From: Pyropia yezoensis
Taxonomy: Eukaryota > Rhodophyta > Bangiophyceae > Bangiales > Bangiaceae
NCBI GenBank assembly: GCA_009829735.1
Contig: CM020620.1
Location: 28,552,951 to 28,616,950 of the forward strand
DNA: 64,000 nucleotides
Direction of reading: 5' to 3'
Program-made: the position numbers and the translations under genes
Notes under the pieces: generated by a model
The model's input: the letters and a program-made list of their open reading frames with translations, nothing else
Database searches by the model: none
What the model was told of the DNA's origin: nothing
Shown here: one piece after another, positions 51,878 through 63,000 of the stretch
How the letters are laid out: every line of letters begins with the position of its first letter
Numbering within the stretch: position 1 is the first letter of the stretch

Positions 51878-53060
51878 CATCCGTCGTACTTCTTCGGCAA
51901 TTGAAAGGGGAAGGTGCTCGAGGTCAGCCTCGGCCAGGGCCTTCAAAGCGTCTTGGTCCTTCGGCGTAGTATCTGCCGGTACTGGTGGTTGACTAGGCTT
52001 TCCGACGTCGGGTTCCTCCCGCTCGGGGGTATCGGCGACCGCCAGTACTTCCAAGTGGTTCCACTTGACCTCCCTCGTCAGGGGTAAGGATATCTCCTTC
52101 GTAGAGCTCGGCGATCCCAAGGATAGTCCCTTTCGGAAGGGTGACTGCCTTACGGCGATAGTTCGCCATCACGAGTAGGGACGTCCCTCCGGCTGCGTGG
52201 TCTACGAGGCCGTTGGCCATGTTCAACCCATGGCGCTTATACGTTCGCAGGTTGGACTGGACTCTGCAGATGCCTGCGAGTTCACAGTTTACCGGGAGGA
52301 ATGTCTCCGACTGTGGCTCAAAGCGAGTTCGCTTGGCCAGTCGAAGTGTCTTCGGCTCCACGCTTGCGTACACCTCAGCCACGTTAAAGTGGCTCTCTTG
52401 TAGCGTCAGGTCCCTGACGTTAGCCGTTGGTCCTCGCTTCGTCCCGTCGGACTCTTTTAGCTCGACGGTCCTCCGGCCTGGCCGGATTGCATCCACGTGA
52501 ACGTTGATGAAGGTGCATCCCAGTATGTAGCGCACCGATAGGGTCTCACACACAAGGAAGTCGACTTCCGTAGTGAGTTCCCCGATTGTAACCCGCAGCG
52601 ACATCGCTGCGGTCGTACGAATAAGACGACCATTCGCGTCCTTGATCGTGGCTCCCCGGGTCACTCTGACTCACGGGAGCCACTTGTTCGGAATGGTATC
52701 CTTCCGGATATGGTTCGGTCCAGCCCCTGTATCCAGTACAGGGTAACACGATCGTGTCGACTGGGGGTCAACCCCCAGGGTGACGGATACCTTGAAGTTC
52801 TCCAGGGTGAACAGCATGCGGCCTACACCGATATCCGGTGTTCCTCGGGCATCCTGAACAGGGCCCTTGCCTGGTTCAACGTGACGGGGCTTCCCGTTCT
52901 CGCCTCCTATCTTAGCAGGTTGGTTATCATTCCCCTGACTCCGCGTCGTCGAGGCCGCAAGGTGTACCCGGGGATTTATGCGGCGCCGGCTCAACCGCGC
53001 TCGCCGTGGGGCTTTCCCCGCGGTAGTCCGGGGTGGTTTGTTTGGGTTACCTCAGCGACC
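51878..53060 (-). pseudogene. pol: Pol N-terminal part of C3, broken
   Basis: The protease motif LDTGAGPN and the following flap region (YILGCTFINVHVDAIRPGRR) match C1 closely. It ends in the linker before reverse transcriptase. Several breaks. Confidence 0.8.
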
Positions 53061-53074
53061 CTGTGAAACCCTTC

Positions 53075-55266
53075 CTCTTACTCGTTTCTCGCACTTGGTC
53101 GGGTACTGTCTTCCGGGAAATCCGGAAGGGGAGGTGCGTCCTCGACCGCCAGTACTCCCCCAGAAGCTGGCTGCCTACCCGGTGCGGGTCGGGGTGCTCT
53201 GGCGGGTTACCCCCCAGTGGGTGCCTTGCGTTCTGCCGCTGCATGCCGAGACTCCTTGGGGATGAGTGCGCAGGAAGACACCCAGTGCTGGGGATCCCCG
53301 CACAAGATACATCCGGAAGTGCCGGCCCCCCCTTGTGTCCGCATGGGAGTAGCTTCGTAGGTCCGGGTGCCTGCCTTGGGCGCCCGAGTGCCTGCTCCCT
53401 GGTAGGCCGTGGGTGCTTGTGTCAAACGGATCATGGACTTCCCAAACCGGTTGGGTCGGCCCGCAATCTGCGAAGGTGCCTCCGTACGCACCGCCCATGT
53501 CAACATGAGCAGATGAGGGTTACCCGTCACTGGGGAATACCCCGTGGTCCGTACATACGGGACGCGACGTCGCGCGCCCTCGCTGACCTGGAACTGGGTC
53601 CCAGCCGGGGCGATGTACGCTATCGCTTTTTGCTCATCGACCACAGGCGTAGCCGGTTGCAACAGGTGGCCCTGTTGGTCGACCAGGGCTTCATCCTCCC
53701 CCGTGGGGGCGTACTCGGTCGCCACCAGTATTGGGGCGGCCTCTGTTCCACCTTATCTTGCCTCGCTATCAGGCTGAGATTGAGCTTGCTCCTCTCACTC
53801 TTGGGCTTCGGGGCTAGGGCACACTCCGGGTGAAGAACCCGGTAGGCATCTCCTAGGGACTTGCACATGTGCATCAGTCGACTGAACTTCGTCCGAGCCG
53901 TGTTGGCTCCCCGTGCGGATATACGCACATAGTTGGGTACTCCCGTGAACAGGATAGCCCGCAGCTCCCCTTCTCAGAAGAGCTTCCCCAGCTCGTAGTC
54001 GAGCTCTTGAATCCGTCGTTCGAACATCTCCTCATCTTCCCAGCTCTGGGCGGTGGCAGTGCGCAGGGCCCGGTAGTGGTCCTCGCACTTGTCCTCACTG
54101 AGGTAACTGCTAAACAGCTCCTTGAGAATCCCACGGTAATCGATGGGGGTAGCCGCGACCCTCATTCCCGGCATCGGGGATAACTGGCGAAGGATGCCTG
54201 GCACCCGTTCATCAAAAAAGAACGGGAGGATCTTGAGGGCCAGCCTTTCGTTTACGAGAGCCTTGTCCGCGGCTGTCTTGAAGCTGGTCAAGAAGCCGAT
54301 GACTGCCAACCGGCGTCCGTTCGGGCCCCCGAACATAGGGACTCCTTTCGTAAGGGTCTGCATTGAGCGAATATTCCGATGCGAGGTATTACGCATTGAT
54401 TCCGATACGGTAGTCGGACGGTCCTGCAAACGATAGCGTTCCAAAGTCAGTTCCGACCGGAAGACCTCGTTGACCATCTCCGTGTCAGCGTCCTGGATAT
54501 CCAGTCGCTTGGCCAGTTGGTGAGCAAACTCATTAGACTCCATCCGCTTGAGTAGACTCGCAGTTACCTGCGCTGTCATGGCTCCCACCACTGAAGATGG
54601 TACTTCCGGCGTCGGCACCTCGGGCTCCCGAGTGGCCTGGCTTCCCCCGTCGTGGGGATCCTGGGTCAGGGTGCCACCCCCCCCAATAGCCGACTCTGCC
54701 CCGGCGTAAGTATCCGCCGGGCCGTGTCCACGGAGTCCGCTTCGGGTGCTCCAAACGTAGCGCTTCGTCTGACTCAGTTCCAACTCGGCTGACGAGTCGC
54801 ATCCGTAACCCGCCGCGTCCGGGGGTTGTCCGGGACTAATTGCGCCGGGGTCGACCCCGGTAGACTCCGAAAGTAGTCCGGCCGGTTCGAACCGTACCGG
54901 TGTGGGAGGAACACGACGGGGTACCGTCGTGTGGCATGTAGACATTAAGACTGCCATTGCGTCCTCCGTACGCTCTTGACGTGCGTCGAGTCCGGAGAAC
55001 CGGGCCGCGATGCGGGCCAATGATGCCATCAGGGAATCCCCTGGTGAAGGAGGCGGCGGAGCGAGGTCGGCCGACGACGGTTGCGGCGGGCCACCGCCCC
55101 CAGCCGTCGGAGCCGTACCAAACGTCGATCCGGCACCGGAGAGCATCGGCGTCTCAATGTTGTCGATCGGGTTCCCGATCCCGGTTCCCGTCATCACCTT
55201 CGGTGTCGGCGTCGACGCCGATCCGTCATCTTGAACGTTCCCCGTCCCTTGGGTTGACATCGTCAC
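53075..55266 (-). pseudogene. gag: Gag of C3, a few breaks
   Basis: This is homologous over its length to the C1 Gag, from MTMSTQGTGNVQDDG to a CCHC knuckle (CILCGDPQHWVSSC). It has a few breaks. Confidence 0.85.
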
Positions 55267-55468
55267 AATCAGTCGACCGACGTAGCGGTCACCACGAAAA
55301 AGAGAGCGAGAGGGTAGGTTGGGGAAAGTAAGAGTAGATCGCAGTCAAAAGTAATAGCTGAACACAATCAACCAGATCACAAAACCACGAGTACAAGAAA
55401 AGGACCGGATCCCTACCCGTCTGCCAGGGCCGAAGACGGCGTCACCTCACGGGTGACGAAAACCCGTG

Positions 55469-55484
55469 CCCTGCTGCTCCACCA
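55469..55484 (-). promoter_or_regulatory. Primer-binding site, C3
   Basis: The minus strand reads TGGTGGAGCAGCAGGG, unchanged from C1 although the surrounding LTR has diverged. Confidence 0.85.
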
Positions 55485-55485
55485 A

Positions 55486-55847
55486 TGTTGGACAATAGAA
55501 AACCGTCGCACGTCCACTCTCAGGGAAAACTCTCCAGGGGGGATCGGCACCAACGTCACCGGGAGGCCAAGGTTTCTTTTCTTGGAGCGCAAGCCACGGG
55601 ACCAAGATGGGAGCCCCAATGGATGGGCTTTGTTGTTCTACCATGGCCGGCGGTGGTTCCGCCGCCGGCCCCGTCGTTATATGCCCACGGAGAAACCACT
55701 ACCTACCCTCCACCCCAAGATGCAAGTCCCTTTGGTCATACGTATCTCACAGATACCGTGACCAATACGGACTTCCGCATTGAAAGTCAACAAATAGAAG
55801 TAGTCCCCCTAAATTAGAGTCACAATACGGTCATCCATAATGCTACG
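55486..55847 (-). repeat. Family C LTR (5' LTR of C3)
   Basis: This 362-bp LTR is diverged from C1. Its inverted repeat at 55645-55670 keeps its pairing despite base differences. Confidence 0.88.
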
Positions 55848-56560
55848 CCTCGGCGATTGGAGGCCTCGAATATTTAGCGTTTACCAAAGATACGCTCTGT
55901 GGACGGGGAGGAGCCTGACGCCGATTCGGCGGCGGTTCAATACGTGAAAGAGCTGTGTTACGGAATCCCAAGGGACAGGAAGAATTCGGATAAGGCCCAA
56001 CTGGCCTACAAGCGCGTCTATGACGCGGGTATTCAAGAAGACAATGAGGCTATGTCTCAAGCTGATTGGGCTTACATGAAATCCTATGCTAAGGGGCGGA
56101 CTAAAATTTCGTCTAAGGCAAGGGGACCTTACATCGTGCTACGCACTGACGGTCACCGATTTCTTACTAAAACCTTTACGGGAGAGCAGACACAGAGAAG
56201 TGACAACGCCAGGCGAGCTTCCCCGCCTGAGGCAGGGGATCCGATATGAAAACGGGTGAGGGATGCCCGGGACGCATTCAGTGAGTGCCCCGAGGAATTC
56301 TCAGGTAAGGATATGTCTGAGCAGATTGTCGGCCACCAATGGGTGGAAGACGACAATGGGAAGCCCTGCTTGGACTTCCGAGTCCGTTAGTTTGGCCACG
56401 GATCCGAAGGGGATACTTGGCCCCCCAAGAAGGAAGAACCACAAGCGGCTACGCTGAAATATGCCCGGAAGCACAAACTCTCAATCAGGGGGCGGAACCA
56501 AGGGTCCGGACTTTTCCCCCTAGGGACGATGGAAGAAGAAGAGTAACAAGCTACTCCCCT
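55848..56560 (+). pseudogene. pol: Element I: end of pol (integrase tail and chromodomain), 5'-incomplete
   Basis: The segments KRVYDAGIQEDNEAMSQADW and ARGPYIVLRTDGHRFLTKTF match the integrase tail of A2 (for example GPYQVLRTDGRRF). A chromodomain-like stretch follows (EQIVGHQWVEDDNGKPCLDF, then GDTW). It is broken and old. The sequence identifies a family related to but distinct from A. Its upstream part is missing where C3 abuts. Confidence 0.75.
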
Positions 56561-56665
56561 AAGGGGAAAAGAAGTAGAACATATTACTACGAGAGACTGC
56601 TCTATGAGGCATCCTACCATGCATTAGTAACTATGGCGCCCATAGGGCTTGGACCCATCATGGTA

Positions 56666-57501
56666 TCAACCACCGTACGCGGCCTCGGCCACGCCTCGAA
56701 GAGACAAGCTCAGGATCTGCACCATGGTATCCATGTTGGCTCTTCCGATTTCTCGGTCCAGGCGCTCGGAAAGCGCCGACTGGGATAGCAGTGGCAACGC
56801 CACCGGCGGAATCTCCCGCCAGTCCCGACGCGTGATGGCGATCGCCGCAATGTCGTTGGCCAGGCCTGTGTAAGCCCGGCACAGCCCCATGACGAGGGAG
56901 TATTCGACGGCATCCCCTAGGGATGAGGGGGGTCGATTAAACACCCGCTCCAGTGCCACTATGGTAGTGCCCGGGATAGGTCGAGGCATCGCCAACGGCG
57001 GATAACCCAAACGGAAGGGAGCCACTGGCTCAGGGACAAATGCCCGCCGTCCGCTAGGCGACCGAACCACTTCACCAGGAGGAAAGTTCCCCCGAATGGG
57101 CGCTCCGAAGGATCGCCGAGGAGATGACGCGCCTTGAGCACGGCTCCCCCTCGGAGAGTTCGGCTGCAAAGAGGGGCCATACCGCTCCTGGCCAAACCCG
57201 GGGAGACGGGGCCCCTCTTCCTCCATGCGAGGCTCCCGATTTGGCACCCGCGTGCCGGCCATCAACCCCCGCGTGTAGAGGAGCTCCTTGTGACCCAGCC
57301 CCTCTTTCAAGAAGAGAACTCCTTCGGCTGTCAAAAACCGCGTACCAGCGCGCGAACTCGCAGAGCAAGACCCGAGAAGGAGGGCAAAGCCTTTTGATTG
57401 ACGTTCTCGTTGAGGGGGAGAAGTGCTCGGATGTAGGCCGCGGATTCTGGGTTACCCTGACACAACACGTCAATGGGGCTCGCCTGGAGAGCACACAGAA
57501 G
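56666..57501 (-). pseudogene. Antisense accessory ORF of element I, interrupted by A2
   Basis: On the strand opposite to the I pol, coding-like sequence runs leftward from the A2 insertion point (57501) to 56666. A helical stretch near its upstream end contains ALPSFSGLALRVRALV. A Pro/Arg-rich middle follows, then a long helical C-terminal section (VEYSLVMGLCRAYTGLANDI, SERLDREIGRANMDTMVQIL). Position and convergence with pol match the antisense ORFs of A1 and C1. Direct sequence similarity is weak by eye. It has about one break. Confidence 0.5.
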
Positions 57502-57969
57502 TGTGGCAGTATTGACCCCCAGGTAGGGGGCAACACGTGCCATGCAAGGGGCGGCAGGCCACTAGCCTGATCCGTTCCTCCCCCTGCATTTGGGTGCATA
57601 TTCCCTAAGTTCGGGATAGTTAGCTTAGTAGTAAATCCAACTTGGATTTGAGGGTTTTCTGCATTTATCGTCTTGAATTTTCGTGTGGCCCGGTGGGCAG
57701 GTGCTGGGGTGGGAGATTCTGAGTGGCGAGATTCTGAGTGGACCCTGGGGGGATAAGGGGAGGGACAGCGGGGCTTGGCCCTGCGTCCCCGTCCCGACCA
57801 AGAAACTGTTGGACCACACACCATCTTCTTGTTTGTCCGTGGGGGGATTGCCCCACAACAGGGATAGAGTGTGTGCGACTTGCACTTCTTCCGGTTCCCC
57901 CGACACGGGAGGCAGCCCTCGCACACCGCCCCAACTTGGGTACTGTGTGTGCGAGTGGTTTTTGCCACA
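57502..57969 (+). repeat. Family A LTR (5' LTR of A2)
   Basis: This 468-bp LTR has ends TGTGGCA and TGCCACA and is closely similar to 1005-1473 and 11095-11563. Confidence 0.92.
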
Positions 57970-57971
57970 TT

Positions 57972-57988
57972 TGGTGGAGCAGCAGGGG
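57972..57988 (+). promoter_or_regulatory. Primer-binding site, A2
   Basis: This reads TGGTGGAGCAGCAGGGG, two bases after the LTR. Confidence 0.9.
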
Positions 57989-58088
57989 ACAGAGGTAAAC
58001 TTTACCTCCGGGTGCACCCGGGTGTAGGGGGCCCTCTGTCTCAGAGGAACGGTGGACTTGGACCGTGTCATACGGATCGTCAGCCAAC

Positions 58089-60035
58089 ATGGCTAGCTCG
58101 GACCCCCCGTCGTCCGGGGAGTACACGGGTGACGCACGTACTTCAGTGCCTTTGAATACTGGTGAGACACAGGTGGGTTTACCTGGGGTCGCAGAGGGAC
58201 TAGAGGTCCCTCAAGCCAGCAGGACTGGAAGTGCAGGCGGGCAACAGGCCACCCCGGCTCAGTCGGGAGTTCACTCGGGTGACACTTCTGACGTGGGTGG
58301 GCCGAAGTCTGGCCACCGCGTGGTATACTCAACGGGAACGTCCCAAGGGGTGAGGACTGTCCCCGCGAGTTCCACTCGGGTTGGAGCCAACTTTGGCATG
58401 GAGCCATCGCCAACTAGGCTTTCGGAGGACGGCGGACCTCCGTTGGTCGGCGATGGGCTCGCGCCCATGCCCCCGGTTGAGACCCCTGAGGAACGTGGTT
58501 ACCCCTCAGGTGGACTCCCGGAGGTGGACCGAGACTCAACTGGAGTCGTCAATCCACTCCTCGCGGAAACTGTCCGTCGGGAGGCGACCACTGTGTTGCG
58601 GCAGACTTTGCCGGACCTGGTGGTCACGATGACGAATACTATTCTGAATCAGATTGTGGCGAGTTTGCCAGATGGCCTTAATGTCCAGACCGGATTGGGG
58701 CCTTCGAGCCCGCAGGCGCAGGGGGTGCCCCCCCTGACACCTATCTCGGGTCGCCCTGAACAGGGGGCGACCCCTGTGACTCCCAACGAGGGAGCCACAC
58801 CATACTCGGTGGGGCGTACGCCCTTCATGGGGGAGTTCCCCCCGACAACACCGGGGGCTACACCAAGCGCGCCGCGCCGGACTACAGGCACTGTGGGTGA
58901 ACTTACCCCAGTGCCACAGCGGCTGTTCCCTCAACGTGAGGTGCCGCCCAAGATCCAGGTAGCCAACCCGGTCTACCAGAGGATCTTTGACTGTGAGACC
59001 TACGCCCTCCACAACAAGTCGGTGGCGTATGGTCCTGACCAGGCCCGAGCCATGGGCCGTGCCAAGAAGAATGCACTTCACTCTTTTGGGCACAAAGCGG
59101 AGTGGGATGGAACTCCCCCCCTCCGTGTCTTTGAGTTCCTACGTCGTTTCACCCAAGCCTGTGACGACAATGCCATAAGTGAAGGCATGGCTTTTTACAT
59201 GCTACAGGAGTTTACGAAGGGAGACCTGCGGACAGAACTTATGTCCGTCATGCCCAGCTCCTCAAGTGGAGGCGCTGGGGAGGTGACGTCCTATTTGGAG
59301 CTCGTCAACTGGTTGTTGAGGGCCATGGTTGATGAAGCGGCGTTGGCTTCTCAAGTCGAGGAGTTTACGCAAGCCCATCAGGAAGAGGCGGAGGACGAGT
59401 TGTCCTTTGCGGAGCGAGTCCGTAAGCTCAACAATCTTTGTGGGTTTCTTCATCCACAAGCTGTGGTGAAGAGTCGGTTTGTGGAAGGACTCCACTGGTC
59501 AGTCCGGATGGAGACCCGGGAGCATAACACTGCCCGGGCGACCCTGGCCGAGTTGGCTAGGTTCGCCTACCGCAGAGGCGAGGCCTACCGCAAGTTGCGG
59601 GAGGAACAACGCCAGGAGCGTCAGGCCGAGTTGGCCAAGGAACGGGAAGAGGCGCGCCAGGCCAGAGAGTTGCGAGAGGCACGCCGAATCCGCAAGGAGA
59701 GGGTGGTAGCTGCCGTGGGAGCTTCCCAGGGTATCCCTTCGTCTTCCCCAGTTGGGAAGACCCCTCCGGGAACTGACCATCGGTGTTGGAACTGCAACTC
59801 CGATGGACACTGGGCGTATGATTGCCCCAAGTTGAGTAAACGCATCCAACAGCTTGTTAGGAATGCGAGTAAGAAGTCGGCTACGAACGAAGTGCGTTCA
59901 CGCCGCGAGGGTGGGTCTCGACCAGTGGTGGCGGTCGCCACACCCTCGACGGAGGGGGCGGACACGTCGTCCTCGGACTCGTCGTCGTCCCCTTCGCCCT
60001 CAGATTCGGACGCCAAGTCGGCGGGAAACGAATGA
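58089..60035 (+). CDS. gag: Gag polyprotein of A2, 648 aa
   Basis: This is an intact frame. ATG 58089 (MASSDPPSSG) is preferred over a GTG at 58065 because it is the first ATG after the primer site and is conserved in A0 and A1. The order is a Ser/Gly/Thr-rich N-terminus (about 1-290), a capsid-like helical section (about 300-500), an Arg/Glu-rich coiled-coil-like stretch (EEARQARELREARRIRKERV), a CCHC knuckle (CWNCNSDGHWAYDC) and a basic then acidic/serine tail ending AGNE. The stop overlaps the pol ATG. Confidence 0.9.
   Translation: MASSDPPSSGEYTGDARTSVPLNTGETQVGLPGVAEGLEVPQASRTGSAGGQQATPAQSGVHSGDTSDVGGPKSGHRVVYSTGTSQGVRTVPASSTRVGANFGMEPSPTRLSEDGGPPLVGDGLAPMPPVETPEERGYPSGGLPEVDRDSTGVVNPLLAETVRREATTVLRQTLPDLVVTMTNTILNQIVASLPDGLNVQTGLGPSSPQAQGVPPLTPISGRPEQGATPVTPNEGATPYSVGRTPFMGEFPPTTPGATPSAPRRTTGTVGELTPVPQRLFPQREVPPKIQVANPVYQRIFDCETYALHNKSVAYGPDQARAMGRAKKNALHSFGHKAEWDGTPPLRVFEFLRRFTQACDDNAISEGMAFYMLQEFTKGDLRTELMSVMPSSSSGGAGEVTSYLELVNWLLRAMVDEAALASQVEEFTQAHQEEAEDELSFAERVRKLNNLCGFLHPQAVVKSRFVEGLHWSVRMETREHNTARATLAELARFAYRRGEAYRKLREEQRQERQAELAKEREEARQARELREARRIRKERVVAAVGASQGIPSSSPVGKTPPGTDHRCWNCNSDGHWAYDCPKLSKRIQQLVRNASKKSATNEVRSRREGGSRPVVAVATPSTEGADTSSSDSSSSPSPSDSDAKSAGNE
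60023..60029 (+). promoter_or_regulatory. Probable -1 frameshift heptamer, gag/pol of A2
   Basis: GGGAAAC is in the gag frame as G GGA AAC, followed by GAA and TGA. Pol is in the -1 frame. Because the sequence also creates ATGA (pol start overlapping gag stop at 60032-60035), stop-and-restart translation is an alternative in this family. Confidence 0.55.
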
Positions 60036-63000
60036 CCGTTGGAGCTGGTCGTCCGAAGCTCACAACGGCAGCCTCGGCCAAGTGGGCCAAGAGGACGAAC
60101 CAACCGTGTCGGATACTGCGGCGACCTAAGGGAGTCCGCCCACCTCGGGTGGGACTTCCCAAGAACGTAAACCCACGTCGGGTCATCGCGGTGCTGACGG
60201 GTGAGAACTTCCAGGTGGCTGGACGGGTGCAACTTGCCCCCGGCCGCGCCTGTTGTGTCCGTATCGTACTTGATACCGGGTCAGGAGCCTCCTTGATACG
60301 CAAGTCGCTATTACCAAAGGGGATGAGGCTCCAACGCTGGAAGTCTAAAGCTGACCATCTGATCGATATCAATGGTGGGGTACTTCCCATCGTTGGTGCC
60401 GTGACCCTACCAACTCGGTTGGGGACCCATGAGGTCGACGTGACCTATGGTGTAGTTGAGAATATATCGGTACCCCTGCTTCTGGGTACCCCTTATGTCG
60501 TAACACAAGTGCCTTTGATTTGTGGCCCTGAGTACTGGGTCAAGTTGATGAATGGGGAGACTATCCCCATCCTTGGTAAGGGAAAGTCTGTGGCTCCTGT
60601 GACAGTTTCACAGTCGAAGCCTGTTTGTTCTGTGAGGGAAGGGTTTACTGCTACTCTGCGTTTAGCCCGTAAAGTCATGTTGCCCCCCAACTCGGTGGCG
60701 CACGTGGATGTTGTAACTGATTATGCGGGGAACGGGTTGGTGCACCCTAACCCCCGTCTTGCTCGCAAGCACCAAGTGCATGTTGCCCTTGGCACGATGG
60801 ACTCCAAAGCCGGAGTCCCGTGGAGGATCCAGGTGATGAACCTGAGCTCGTCGCCCAAGTTCTTCAAGTCGGGGGCCAAGTTCGGCTATATCGACCAACA
60901 CGAGGGACCGGTAGTAGCGGTCACCCTCAGCGCGGGCGCAAGTAGCGACCCGAAGTCCGGAAAGGAGAAGCATCAAGCCAAGTCGGCCGCCTCTCCTCGG
61001 CCCCAGGTAAACATGGAGGGTGTTCCACCCAGGTTGAGGGTTCAAGTTGAACGCCTCTTGGACCAATATCACAAGTTGTGGGATGGTCAATTGGGACTCA
61101 TGAGAGCTACCCAACACCGGATCGAGTTGAGACCCGGTGCGCCCCCTATACGCCAACAACCGTATAGGGGGGGACCCCGTTCAAGGGCCCTCGTTAAGGA
61201 GCAAGTTGCTCGCATGGAGGCCCTCGATGTGATCGAGGCCAGCAACGCCGAGTGGGCGAGTCCGGTGGTGATCGTCCCCAAAGTTGATGGGACCCCCCGG
61301 TTCTGTATCGACTACCGTAAGCTCAACGAGAGCACGGTGAAGGATAGTTATCCCCTACCTCGGATGGATGACTGTCTGGACTCTCTGGGGGAGGCAAACG
61401 TGTTCTCTACCCTGGACTGTAACGCGGGGTACTGGCAAATTCCCATTGCCCCGGAGGACAGGCATAAAACTACCTTTACCTGTCACTGTGGTACCTACCA
61501 GTGCAAGCGTCTACCGTTTGGCCTGTGTAACGCGCCGGCAACTTTCCAGCGCGCTATGGACATGATTCTGGCCGGAGTACGGTGGCAGATCTGTCTCGTG
61601 TACCTAGACGATATCATTGTGTTCTCCCAAAGTCCGGAGGAACACATTGGCCATCTTGGCCAGGTGTTCAAGCTACTTGCTGACGCCGGAGTGTCACTGA
61701 AGGCGAGTAAGTGCCACCTCTTCACTCAAGAGGTGGAGTACTTGGGACATGTTGTCCGTCCGGGGCGTCTCAGTGTCAACGAGAAAAACTTGAGGGCCAT
61801 CCGCAAGGCTCAGTACCCCCGGACCCAGACCCAGATGAGGAGCTTCCTCGGGATGTGTAACGTGTACCGACGTTTCACTAAGGGCTTCGCCAAAGTGGCG
61901 AAGCCGTTGAATGAGTTAGTGAGCTCAACGCTACCGAAGAACCTGCCTCCCCCAAGTCGGGTGGAGCAGGAATCCTTTGAGACTCTTCGGGACCTTCTGC
62001 TGAAGCCCCCTATCCTGGCTATTCCCAGGTTGGGAGGCCACTACATCCTGGATGTGGACGCTAGCTACGACCAACTTGGTTGTGTGTTGCTTCAGCAACA
62101 GCCGGACAAGGAGTACTTGCCGGTGGGATACTTCAGCAAGGGGCTAAACTCGGCCGAGAAGAACTACGGAGTCACCGAGTTGGAAGGACTCGCAGTGGTA
62201 TGGGCGGTGACGTCACTTCGTCACTACCTAGAGGGTGAGAAGTTCCTCATCCGCTGTGACCACCGCGCGTTGCAGTTCATCTTCAAGACGGACTGTACGA
62301 ACACTCGTCTCAACCGGTGGAGGGTGCGACTTGCACCCTTCAACTTTGATATTGAGTACCGACCTGGCAGGCAACATGCCCTTGCCGACGGCCTCTCTCG
62401 GGTACCTACCGAGGGACTGGACACCACCCCAGTCGATGAGGACATCCCCATCGTGGGGGTAGTCACGCGCTCGGGTCAGGCGTTGAATCCCGAGGCGCCA
62501 GGGAACAAGAAGTACTTGCCCCTGTCCCTGGACGAAGTAGTGAAGGCCCAGGCCGAGGATCCCTTCTGCAAGTCGCAGAGGGATACCCTGGATACAGTGG
62601 CGGAGACGCGGTTCTTCCTGGGAGACGATGGCCTCCTCATGAGGAGGGGGGTATTCCAGGGGACCGAACAACTTGTCGTCCCCGCATCCCTCAAGGACAG
62701 TATCCTTGAGAGGGAGCACAACGCTCCCACGGGTGGACACCTGGGGTCTAGTAAACTATACCAGACCCTGAGGACCAGGTACTACTGGCCGTCCATGGTG
62801 GTGGACATCTACAGTTGGGTGGCTGCCTGCACAAGTTGTGCACAGAACCGTCTGATGGAACGGCGGCCTACTACGGCTATGCTATTGTTCCCGGCCAAGG
62901 AGCCTTTCGCCGCGTTGGCGATGGACATCCTTGGGCCGCTGCCAGTGACCGAGGAGGGCAACCAGTACCTCCTGGTCATCTGTGACCGCTTCACGAAACT

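Larger units (their letters stand above)
51878..55847 (-). mobile_element. C3: family C Ty3/Gypsy element, 5' part only
   Basis: Reading leftward this is an LTR (55486-55847), PBS, gag and the first part of pol, ending within the segment before reverse transcriptase. No 3' LTR or antisense ORF is present. Gag and pol have several breaks, and the LTR is clearly more diverged from C1 than the C1 LTRs are from each other. It is therefore an old copy. It lies against the pol of element I. Confidence 0.88.

Noticed and set aside
57072-57968. 298-codon minus-strand frame across the A2 LTR
   Set aside because: It crosses the boundary between A2 and element I, so it joins unrelated sequences by chance.
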